A stretch of DNA of 14,171 nucleotides from an uncultured Bacilli bacterium. Its GTDB lineage: Bacteria; Bacillota_I; Bacilli_A; RF39; UBA660. Every line of letters begins with the position of its first letter. The stretch's first letter is position 1. The stretch spans positions 1 through 14,171 of the forward strand of contig CANROY010000034.1 in NCBI GenBank assembly GCA_947632355.1, read 5' to 3'. The notes under the pieces are model-generated. The model did no database searches. It was not told the DNA's origin and saw nothing but the letters and a program-made list of their open reading frames with translations. Below, one piece after another: positions 5,346 through 12,530 of this stretch. Position numbers and translations under genes: made by a program.

Positions 5346-7697
5346 ATGAACCAAGATATTTATAATAAAAATGTTGCATCTTTTGAACTAAAACTAAAAG
5401 AGTTAGAAAAAAATATTTTAGAGAATCATATTCAAATGGAAACCATTATGGATTTTAATCAATTCTTTCGTGAAGTAAAAAACATTTTAACAGAATATGA
5501 AACACTTTATAATGATATGCATAATGCTGTTAGTAAAAGTCAATTACTTGAATATTTGGAGGATGAAAATGACTTTTTAGTTTTACTCGTTTCTCTTTTA
5601 AATAAATTGGAACATTACCACCATACTATTGGTTTTGTATCGAATCAAGAAATTGCTAGCGAATGGAAAGATGTCCGAAATGTTTTAAAAGGCAAAAATA
5701 TAGAAAAAGACCTGCGTTCTTATTTGTATCAATCCACACATACTAAAAATACTTCTATGACTATGGAAACATTATTTGATATGGAAGAAAAGCTAGAAAA
5801 TTTAGAAGCAAGTGAAGCTTTTAATCGTATTGAAGAATTAGGTTCTGCTACAGAAAGAATCTTAACGAATGTAGAAGAGAGTTTAGAACAAAAAAATAAA
5901 ATTAAGGCAGTTCAAGAAAATTTAAAACAAAAAGGAGAAGTTCTAGAAGCCATTGTTTCTATTGACCATTTTATGGACATGGATGACGTTGTAGAGGAAA
6001 GTAAAGACGAAAAGAAAGTAAGTCCTCAAGAAGTCGAATTGGATATGGCTTATTTAGACAGTTTGTTAATTCCTGATAAAATTGCTTATATCAAGTTAAT
6101 TCTTTCCAATATTGAAAAAATGCCTGGTAAAAAAAGAGTGGTTAAATATAAGGGAATACAAAAACGTATTTCTAGTAAATATGCCGGAAGATGGATGCAA
6201 TGTCAAACCTTATTACATAATTACCAAGAATCCAATGAGGAACAATTAGTAGAAGTAACAAGTAACCAAGAAGATATTCATGAACAAATGAAAAAAATTG
6301 AATACGCCAATTTATATGCTGATTTTAAAGAGGTTGAAAATGCCTTATTTAAACTTGCCAAAAAAGGAAGTCATTTTATCAATACGAATCAAGTCATTGC
6401 TGTTGCATCTTTTAATAAAGAACCTCTGTATATTTTAAAAGAGGATTTAGATGTTTTTAATAAAATTTTTATGAATTATAAACGTATGCAAAAGAACGTC
6501 AATGATTTCGCTAGTCAAAATAATATCGATGTTCTAGACAATGATGAAAAAGTAAGTACATTAGAAGAACTACAAAACAAATATTATAAAGAAATTCATA
6601 GTTTACAAAACGCTTCTTTTTCTTATGATACACAAGAAAAAATTAGTGAATTGAAAAAGAAATTGTATCGATTAAATAAAGGAAAAAAATTTGCTATATT
6701 TGCTAATATCAAAGTAATGTTTAAATCTTTGGCTTTAACAAACGATATTCAAGAGTTTTTAGAAAATACGATGGAAGACCCTGAAACGTTTATAGAATCC
6801 AAAGATATTAGTGATGAAAAAAAGAAAGAAATATTAGAAGAAGTTCTAGAAAAAAGTGATACTTATCTAAAAGAAAATGATACACAAAAGAATACGTTAT
6901 TTGATCGAACCATAGAAAAGGTAAGAAAATGTTTTCATAAATTACCTAAAAATTCTAAAAAGGTAGCCAAAATTAAAAATATAAGGGAAAGTAAAAATAG
7001 AAAAGCTTTAATTGGTGCTATTGGTGCTGCAGCAGCCGTTAGTATGGTTCTTTTAGGTACTCAATATTTAACAGATGCAAATTCTCAAACGAAACCTTTA
7101 GAGAAAACAAGTATAGAAAGTGCACAAGAAGAAACTTTACTAGCTTCTATTGAAAGTATTGTAAATTTAGTAGAAACTGAAAATAAAAAATCCAATGCAA
7201 ATATGTATGATTTAACAGATTTATTTCAAGAGGAAACTAGTTCATCTATAGAAAAGGAAAATGCTTCTATAGAAGTAAAAGAAGCGGAACAAAAAGAGGA
7301 TGCAGTTATAGAAGAAGAAAGTGAATGGTCTTATTTAGATGTTGGACATAACGACGTTGATTTTGGAGATACGTTTACAGCAGGAACTACAGTTTATACG
7401 AATCAAGATGATATGGCAAAAGAAGAAAATGGTGTTACAACGTATTTTGATGCTTTAAGTAAAAGAGAGATTGCGGGAATTGTTTATAATTACAATGGAG
7501 AAAATATTACAATATTTGATACAGATATAGATGCAGAAGCCAAAAAACAAGCCTTAGAAAACAATGGTGCCAAACAAATAGGATTTGTAGGAAGAAATGA
7601 AAATGCAAGTCGTAATGGGTATGAAGGCTATTTTGTAGATGATGATGTTTCTTTTATAAACTCTATTGAAGAAGAATTAGCAAGAGGTGGACGTTAA
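5346..7697 (+). CDS. Unrecognised coiled-coil protein with one membrane segment
   Basis: I do not recognise this 783-residue protein. Residues 1-550 are Lys/Glu-rich and mostly helical, with several likely coiled coils (about 12-70, 140-205, 300-340, 400-445 and 488-510), and so probably cytoplasmic. A single hydrophobic segment (about 555-575, with GAIGAAAAVSMVLLG) follows a strongly basic stretch (534-553). By the positive-inside rule this puts residues 576-783 outside. An acidic linker (about 580-660) leads to a compact C-terminal domain (about 660-783) with FGDTFTAGTTVYTN, a predicted beta-rich region and FVGRNENASRNGYEGYF. There is no N-terminal signal peptide. It directly follows the division operon and is co-directional, which invites a link to the envelope, but nothing in the sequence proves it. 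It overlaps the next gene as TAATG. Confidence 0.85.
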   Translation: MNQDIYNKNVASFELKLKELEKNILENHIQMETIMDFNQFFREVKNILTEYETLYNDMHNAVSKSQLLEYLEDENDFLVLLVSLLNKLEHYHHTIGFVSNQEIASEWKDVRNVLKGKNIEKDLRSYLYQSTHTKNTSMTMETLFDMEEKLENLEASEAFNRIEELGSATERILTNVEESLEQKNKIKAVQENLKQKGEVLEAIVSIDHFMDMDDVVEESKDEKKVSPQEVELDMAYLDSLLIPDKIAYIKLILSNIEKMPGKKRVVKYKGIQKRISSKYAGRWMQCQTLLHNYQESNEEQLVEVTSNQEDIHEQMKKIEYANLYADFKEVENALFKLAKKGSHFINTNQVIAVASFNKEPLYILKEDLDVFNKIFMNYKRMQKNVNDFASQNNIDVLDNDEKVSTLEELQNKYYKEIHSLQNASFSYDTQEKISELKKKLYRLNKGKKFAIFANIKVMFKSLALTNDIQEFLENTMEDPETFIESKDISDEKKKEILEEVLEKSDTYLKENDTQKNTLFDRTIEKVRKCFHKLPKNSKKVAKIKNIRESKNRKALIGAIGAAAAVSMVLLGTQYLTDANSQTKPLEKTSIESAQEETLLASIESIVNLVETENKKSNANMYDLTDLFQEETSSSIEKENASIEVKEAEQKEDAVIEEESEWSYLDVGHNDVDFGDTFTAGTTVYTNQDDMAKEENGVTTYFDALSKREIAGIVYNYNGENITIFDTDIDAEAKKQALENNGAKQIGFVGRNENASRNGYEGYFVDDDVSFINSIEEELARGGR

Positions 7698-7990
7698 TGG
7701 AAAAAATTGAAATGTATAAAATCTTAACGATTGAAGATCAAAGTGGAAAAGAAAAAGATTATACAGTTGCTAATCTAGCAGAATATAATGATACAACGTA
7801 TCTATATTTAATTGAAGTGGATGAAGAAGAAAACTTGATAGAACAAAATCAAATAATAGCAAGATTGGTCATAAAAGAGGGAGAAGAAGGAATCGAACCT
7901 GTCACAGACCAAGAAGAATTAAAAGAAGTTTCACGAGTTTTTTATGAACTTTTTAAAGAAACAATAAAGGAAGAGGTTAGTGAAAACTAA
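7697..7990 (+). CDS. DUF1292 family protein (YrzB-like)
   Basis: A 97-residue acidic, soluble protein. It matches the DUF1292 pattern: an opening strand of the type ILTIEDQSGKEKDYTV, then Y(D/N)(D/N)TTYLYLIEVDEEENL, a strand IIARLVIKEGEEG, and the final I-EPVTDQEELKEVSRVFYELF. The family is common in Bacillota (B. subtilis YrzB) and has no established function. The ATG shares a base with the preceding stop, and AGGTGG (7684-7689) lies in the end of that gene, so the two are a translationally coupled pair. In many Bacillota DUF1292 genes sit beside yrrK/yrrL instead, so this partner is unusual. Confidence 0.85.
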   Translation: MEKIEMYKILTIEDQSGKEKDYTVANLAEYNDTTYLYLIEVDEEENLIEQNQIIARLVIKEGEEGIEPVTDQEELKEVSRVFYELFKETIKEEVSEN

Positions 7991-8003
7991 TCTTTTTTGT
8001 TGC

Positions 8004-8028
8004 AAATAAAAAACGTGAAATTCACGTT
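8004..8028 (-). terminator. Rho-independent terminator of spoVD-mraY
   Basis: AACGTGAA (8012-8019) and TTCACGTT (8021-8028) form an inverted repeat about a single central base (a practical 6-bp stem with 5-base loop). On the minus strand it is followed by TTTTTTATT. The stem contains part of the mraY TAA stop codon (8029-8027). It may act weakly on the convergent DUF1292 transcript, which has no T-run of its own after it. Confidence 0.75.
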
Positions 8029-9019
8029 AAATCCATACACCATAGGTAATTGCTGCCATCGCAAGTAGAAAACCAATAACCCAAAAGAATTTTACAATAT
8101 CGGTTTCTGCCCAACCAAGTTGTTCAAAGTGATGATGTAGGGGAGCCATTTTAAATATTTTCTTATGGAATTTTGTAATGGCAATAATTTGAATAAAACT
8201 AGATAACGTTTCTACTACAAAGACACCACCAACTAATACTAAGGAAAGTTCGTGTCTTGTAAGAATAGCAACCGTTGCAAGTGCTCCACCTAAAGCAAGA
8301 CTTCCTAAATCTCCCATAAAGATTTTAGCGGGGTGGGTATTATAAAGTAAGAAACCAAGTAAACTTCCTACTAATAGAAAACAAAAGATGGCTACTTCTT
8401 CATATCCTTGCATCCAACCTGTGTTCCAAGCAATAATACCAAAAGCTAAAAAGGCAATGGCAGATAGACCTCCTGCTAAACCATCTAAACCATCCGTAAT
8501 ATTAACCGCATTACTAGTACCCACTAACACAAATAAAATGAAGATTCCAAATAACCAACCCATATCAATACTGATACCTAGTGAAGTTATCCATAAAACT
8601 GGTTCTCCACCATTTTTCATAAAGATATAGAAGAATACGAGGGCAATTCCCATTTGGATTAAGAATTTCGTTGTAATACTAATTCCTTCATTGTTTTTAT
8701 ATTTCATTTTTAAATAATCATCAACAAATCCTAACAAAGCATAAGCAACAAACACAAAAATTAAAATCATTAAGTTGGAACTCATCGATATGCTATCACG
8801 AATATAAAGCAAAAGTAGTGAAAGCAACACCGGAAGAATAAAGATAAACCCTCCCATGGTTGGTGTTCCATTCTTTTTTAGGTGTCTTTCTCCAATGGTG
8901 TGGCTTACATTTTGACCTAAATGTTTTTTACGTGCAAAACGAACAAAGAAAAAGCCAAAGAGCATAGAGATAACAAATCCTAACATAATGGACATAGCGG
9001 CTTTTGCTAATATTAACAT
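8027..9019 (-). CDS. mraY: Phospho-N-acetylmuramoyl-pentapeptide-transferase
   Basis: MraY moves phospho-MurNAc-pentapeptide from UDP to undecaprenyl phosphate, making lipid I on the inner face of the membrane. The 330-residue protein has about ten membrane helices. Family motifs are all present: ERHLKKNGTPTMGG (44-57), the Asp pair in GFVDDYLK (97-104), NAVNITDGLDGLAGG (170-184), GDLGS with the catalytic-site Asp (D237), and the PLHHHFE motif (293-299). The start ATG at 9019 follows AGGTGA (9031-9026). It lies 72 bases downstream of spoVD on the same strand, as in the B. subtilis order except that murE is missing between them. A minus-strand TATAAT (9046-9041) in the gap might add a weak internal promoter. 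Confidence 0.97.
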   Translation of the reverse strand: MLILAKAAMSIMLGFVISMLFGFFFVRFARKKHLGQNVSHTIGERHLKKNGTPTMGGFIFILPVLLSLLLLYIRDSISMSSNLMILIFVFVAYALLGFVDDYLKMKYKNNEGISITTKFLIQMGIALVFFYIFMKNGGEPVLWITSLGISIDMGWLFGIFILFVLVGTSNAVNITDGLDGLAGGLSAIAFLAFGIIAWNTGWMQGYEEVAIFCFLLVGSLLGFLLYNTHPAKIFMGDLGSLALGGALATVAILTRHELSLVLVGGVFVVETLSSFIQIIAITKFHKKIFKMAPLHHHFEQLGWAETDIVKFFWVIGFLLAMAAITYGVWI

Positions 9020-9091
9020 ATCAATTCACCTCGTAATCAAATTATACAACATTTTTATCTAAACTTTATAAAACGCCCTTTAAAATTGACA

Positions 9092-10999
9092 CTAGTTAGA
9101 CAATAGCAAAGAGATTTTACTACCTTCTTCAGCGTAGTATTCTCCTTCAGGACTTTGGTAGAGAACTTTATCTCCTTCACCACTTGTAACAACTTGAAAT
9201 CCCTTTAGTGTTTTTTTAGCATCACTTAAACTCATACCAACTACATTGGGAAGAATCACATACTTTTTATCTAACCAAGTGTATTCTCTAGGCATTCCTT
9301 CTTTGGTTTTCGGAAAATCATAAAGTTCAATAGCGGTTTTAAAAACATTTTTGGCAATCGGAGCAGAAACAACTCCACCATATTGCGTAACACCTTTTGG
9401 GTTATCAATTGCAACATACACAACAATTTGTGGGTCATCTGCAGGCATAAATCCCATAAAGGATAGAATGTAGTTTCCAACCATATAAGCACCATTCTTT
9501 ACTTTTTGAGCCGTTCCGGTTTTGCCACCTACACGATAATTTTCGATATAAGCATTTTTTCCAGAACCATTGGCAACAACACTTTCTAACGCAAACCTAA
9601 CCATTTTACTTGTATCTTCACTAATCACACGTACTCCTTCATCAGGAGTAAATAATTTAATCACACTATTGGTTTCGGGTTCCGTCATTTTAGAAACAAT
9701 ATAAGGAGTATGTAAAATACCACCATTTACAGCTGCAGATACAGCACGAACTTGTTGAATAGGGGTGACACTGATTCCTTGGCCAAATGAAGTGGTTGCA
9801 AGTTCTACAGGTCCCATTTGTTCTAAAGAAAAAAGTATACCATTTGCTTCTCCATTTAAATCAATACCCGTTTTTTTACCAAAACCAAAATTTTTAATGT
9901 AATTTAAAAGAGTTTCTGCACCTAACTTTTGGCCCATTACGACAAAACCGGGGTTGCAAGAATTTTCGACCACTTGTAAGAAGGTTTCTGCTCCATGACC
10001 TCCGGCTTTCCAACATTTAATTCGAGCACCTTCTACGTTAATAGAACCTCCATCATAGTAATTGTCTTTAAATAGATTGACAGTTCCTTCTTGTAAAGAG
10101 GCAGCTAAAGTGATAACTTTGAAAGTCGAACCAGGTTCATAAGTCATCCAAATCGGTAAGTTTCGATTAATTACTTCTACGGAAGAGGTTTGATAGTTAT
10201 TTGGATTAAAATTAGGTCGACTAGACATGGCAAGAATTTCACCTGTTTTTGGATTCATCGCCATAATGAGGGCTTGTTCAGGAGAATACTTAGACATTAC
10301 ATTATCCAACTCGTTTTCAACTGCTAGTTGTAAATCAAGATCAATCGTTAAATCGACATTAATTCCATTTTGTGGTTCTTCATAGATTTCCGTTAAATCT
10401 AGGCGATTTCCTTTACCATCTGAAAAATACTTAATGGCACCATCTTCACCTGTTAAATACTTATCATAGTTAAGTTCAATTCCCGATAAACCTTGGTTAT
10501 CAATTCCAACATATCCTAAAACGTGTGAAAGTACATTTCCATACGGATAGTATCTTTTACTTTCCTTTACTAAGTATACCCCATCATAGTTTAGATTATT
10601 TATTTGTTCCGCAACGTCATAAGAAAGTTGTCGACCTTCTGGGTGTACTCTTTCGATCGAAGTCTTTTTGCTAATATGACGATACATTTCTTCATAAGAA
10701 ACATTCAAAATTTCCGATAATTTTTGGGCAACTTCTTCCTTATTTTTGATTTGATTTGGAATAACAACTAAACTTGTTGTTGTAATATTCGTTGCTAACA
10801 CTTTTCCATTTCGGTCTCTTATTTCGCCACGGTCTGCTGTAATTGGAAGTTTACGACTCCATAACGATTCAGCAAGCGTATTTAATTTGTCATATTTAAA
10901 AACTTGAATATAAAACACTTTAAAAATAATAGCAAGTAAAAGCAAGCTTACAATCACGAAAACAACACGCATACGGGTATGAATTGAATTAAAAAACAT
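9092..10999 (-). CDS. spoVD: SpoVD-type class B penicillin-binding protein, one PASTA domain
   Basis: Class B PBPs crosslink peptidoglycan; SpoVD is the B. subtilis version for the endospore cortex. Numbering from my start, the 635-residue protein has a membrane helix (about 10-30), a dimerisation domain with DRGEIRDRNGKVLATN (56-71), STFK (291-294), SCN (347-349), KTGT (493-496) and one C-terminal PASTA repeat (about 580-635). It follows SpoVD rather than PBP2B in the stretches SIERVHPEGRQ, CWKAGGHGAE and SCNPGF, in length and in having one PASTA. It keeps the two cysteines (C329, C348) that match SpoVD's redox-sensitive Cys332/Cys351. I use the ATG at 10999: AAGGTGA precedes it by five bases, while the GTG at 11008 lies within that ribosome binding site. 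Whether the organism sporulates is not shown here. Confidence 0.92.
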   Translation of the reverse strand: MFFNSIHTRMRVVFVIVSLLLLAIIFKVFYIQVFKYDKLNTLAESLWSRKLPITADRGEIRDRNGKVLATNITTTSLVVIPNQIKNKEEVAQKLSEILNVSYEEMYRHISKKTSIERVHPEGRQLSYDVAEQINNLNYDGVYLVKESKRYYPYGNVLSHVLGYVGIDNQGLSGIELNYDKYLTGEDGAIKYFSDGKGNRLDLTEIYEEPQNGINVDLTIDLDLQLAVENELDNVMSKYSPEQALIMAMNPKTGEILAMSSRPNFNPNNYQTSSVEVINRNLPIWMTYEPGSTFKVITLAASLQEGTVNLFKDNYYDGGSINVEGARIKCWKAGGHGAETFLQVVENSCNPGFVVMGQKLGAETLLNYIKNFGFGKKTGIDLNGEANGILFSLEQMGPVELATTSFGQGISVTPIQQVRAVSAAVNGGILHTPYIVSKMTEPETNSVIKLFTPDEGVRVISEDTSKMVRFALESVVANGSGKNAYIENYRVGGKTGTAQKVKNGAYMVGNYILSFMGFMPADDPQIVVYVAIDNPKGVTQYGGVVSAPIAKNVFKTAIELYDFPKTKEGMPREYTWLDKKYVILPNVVGMSLSDAKKTLKGFQVVTSGEGDKVLYQSPEGEYYAEEGSKISLLLSN

Positions 11000-11058
11000 A
11001 GGCTTCACCTTTATACATTTTATTGTTTTTTAAAGGGTTTTATTAATAAAAAAAGAAA

Positions 11059-12288
11059 TTATTTTAAAGAAAGAATAAAGGGTTCTTCTTCCTTATAATA
11101 ATTTCCACTAAATAATGTATTTTCTAAAGCAATAGAACTTAAAAATTCATGTTCTTCTTCTTTTTCAATATAATCAAATATTGGTGTTATACCACTTATC
11201 GCATACATTTCTAATCTTCGTTTTAATAGTTCTTGTTTTTTCTTATTGAGTAAGGCTTCTTTCCAACATTGACTTTGCATTTTTATATATTCTACATCGC
11301 TTTCTTCCCAAAGAACATCTCCAATAGAAGAAGTATATTTATCTAAACAAATTTGGAAACCTAAAGACTTTAATTCTTCTATTTTATTTAAAATATTTTT
11401 ATAACAATTGTTGTTAATACCATTTAAATTAATATTTAAAATAATTTGTTCATAAGGTAATGCAGAAATATCTTGTAAAAGAGTAAGAATATTGATTAGT
11501 TCTGGATTAAAAATTAAAGTTTTATAATCGACCGATATGACAATATTTTCGGAATTGGATGTACAATTTTCTATTATTTTTGGAACATTAAATATATCAA
11601 AATGAATTAATTTAGAAGTATTTTTTAAAATGTCATAACGTCCATCATTAAAAATAGAAGTTCCATCTTGTTTTTTTGTAAATATTTGTATAGTATTGGT
11701 TTCTTGCTTGTCTTTTGTAAATAGACTACGTTTTGTATAAGAAAATGTTTCATCTTCTAAAGCCTTATCTACAGTTTTTAAGTAATTATTTTGTTTTAAT
11801 TTTTCGGCATAAATTGATTCATCAAACGGTTGAAATATCGAATTATTATTTTTAGCATAATACATCATATAATCTGCACGTTCTTTGGTTTCATCAAAAT
11901 CAAAAATAGCTTTTACACATCCGGCATTAAATTCAAAAGTTCTTGGTATTTTTTTATCTTTTTCTGCTGCAGAAATACGATAAGTACAAATTTGTAATAA
12001 TTTTTCAATTTTTTCCATATTATTATTTGTTAATATTGCATACTCATCCCCATGCAAATGAATAGCATAAGATTCTCTAAATGTACTTGCAAGGATTTTT
12101 GCAAACTCTATTAAACAAGCATCTCCATTTGCATGCCCAAACGTATCATTAATGGATTTAAATTTTTTTAAATCTATGGCTATAAAATAAGCTTCTGGCC
12201 ATTTCGAAATATATTCATAATATTTTTCATTTAAAAATTTTTCATTGTAAATACCTGTTAAATTATCTTTATATAAATCGGCTTCCAT
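11059..12288 (-). CDS. Degenerate GGDEF-EAL (cyclic di-GMP-type) protein
   Basis: The 409-residue protein has a GGDEF domain (about 6-150) with DNLTGIYN (8-15), the metal-site region AIDLKKFKSINDTFGH (37-52) and a signature HGDEY (79-83) in place of GGDEF. An EAL-like domain follows (about 180-409). Its EAL motif is not present, the usual DDFGTG is LDKYTSS (315-321), and the ITE-type Glu is lost. Only its C-terminal strands (ISGITPIFDYIEKEEEHEFL) stay close to the family. Diguanylate cyclase activity is uncertain and phosphodiesterase activity is unlikely; it may bind c-di-GMP or act as a scaffold. No membrane helix or sensor domain is seen. I start it at 12288 because AAGGGGTG precedes this ATG and the promoter at 12316-12344 lies inside the longer frame that begins at 12366. 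Confidence 0.88.
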   Translation of the reverse strand: MEADLYKDNLTGIYNEKFLNEKYYEYISKWPEAYFIAIDLKKFKSINDTFGHANGDACLIEFAKILASTFRESYAIHLHGDEYAILTNNNMEKIEKLLQICTYRISAAEKDKKIPRTFEFNAGCVKAIFDFDETKERADYMMYYAKNNNSIFQPFDESIYAEKLKQNNYLKTVDKALEDETFSYTKRSLFTKDKQETNTIQIFTKKQDGTSIFNDGRYDILKNTSKLIHFDIFNVPKIIENCTSNSENIVISVDYKTLIFNPELINILTLLQDISALPYEQIILNINLNGINNNCYKNILNKIEELKSLGFQICLDKYTSSIGDVLWEESDVEYIKMQSQCWKEALLNKKKQELLKRRLEMYAISGITPIFDYIEKEEEHEFLSSIALENTLFSGNYYKEEEPFILSLK

Positions 12289-12315
12289 ATCAACACCCCT
12301 TTTTAAGTACGTATT

Positions 12316-12344
12316 ATGATAGCAAAAATGTCTAAAGATGTCAA
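12316..12344 (-). promoter_or_regulatory. Strong promoter of the GGDEF-EAL gene
   Basis: Minus strand: a perfect TTGACA (12344-12339), 17-bp spacer, TATCAT (12321-12316), preceded by TGC to give an extended -10. This is the closest match to consensus in the window. It decides the start of the gene at 12288. Confidence 0.75.
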
Positions 12345-12403
12345 TTTTTTTTGTATGTGTTTTCATATTAGTATTTTATGTACAAGATTAAAAATGGTTT
12401 TTA

Positions 12404-12442
12404 TTGTAAACTTTATAAAATATATGCTAAAATAAAAGCATA
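12404..12442 (+). promoter_or_regulatory. Promoter of the FGE-like surface protein, with a dyad over the start site
   Basis: TTGTAA (12404-12409), an 18-bp spacer and an extended -10 TGCTAAAAT (12425-12433). An inverted repeat TATGCT (12423-12428) and AGCATA (12437-12442) straddles the -10 and the likely start, so it could be an operator. It is divergent from the GGDEF-EAL promoter, with about 60 bp between the two. Confidence 0.5.
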
Positions 12443-12461
12443 ATATAGGAGGAAGAAAAGT

Positions 12462-12530
12462 ATGAAGAAATTCAAGAATAACCTCCCAACCATTGAAAGA
12501 CCAATGGGGGGGGGGTATATTAGAAAGTAG
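12462..12530 (+). CDS. Start-proximal 22-codon frame, OFF-state 5' end of the next gene
   Basis: This ATG has the best ribosome binding site in the region, AGGAGG (12447-12452) nine bases upstream. It reads MKKFKNNLPTIERPMGGG, then YIRK and TAG after the G10 tract. Removing one G (or adding two) would join it in frame to the long ORF and give a 535-residue protein. It is therefore best seen as the real N-terminus of that gene in a frameshifted state, not as a separate peptide gene. Confidence 0.65.
   Translation: MKKFKNNLPTIERPMGGGYIRK
12482..12515 (+). promoter_or_regulatory. Hairpin whose 3' arm is the G10 tract
   Basis: CCTCCCAACCATTG (12482-12495) faces CAATGG (12502-12507) continued by GGGGGGGG (to 12515), with a 6-base loop. 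Twelve of fourteen positions pair (one G-U) and two A-G mismatches sit in the middle. CCTCC could alternatively pair with GGAGG of the ribosome binding site (12448-12452), so two exclusive folds are possible. Confidence 0.5.

Noticed and set aside
8388..8630. Plus-strand ORF of 80 residues within mraY
   Set aside because: It is a shadow of the mraY frame: no ribosome binding site, and composition typical of an antisense reading.
11000..11008. GTG start three residues upstream for spoVD
   Set aside because: The GTG is part of the AAGGTGA ribosome binding site that serves the ATG at 10999.
11038..11051. Perfect palindrome TTTTATTAATAAAA between spoVD and the GGDEF-EAL gene
   Set aside because: All A-T in very AT-rich DNA with no proper loop. 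It could be chance, and does not support a terminator or operator call.
12289..12366. N-terminal 26-residue extension of the GGDEF-EAL protein
   Set aside because: A TTGACA-17-TGCTATCAT promoter sits inside this stretch, and the ATG at 12288 has AAGGGGTG just upstream.
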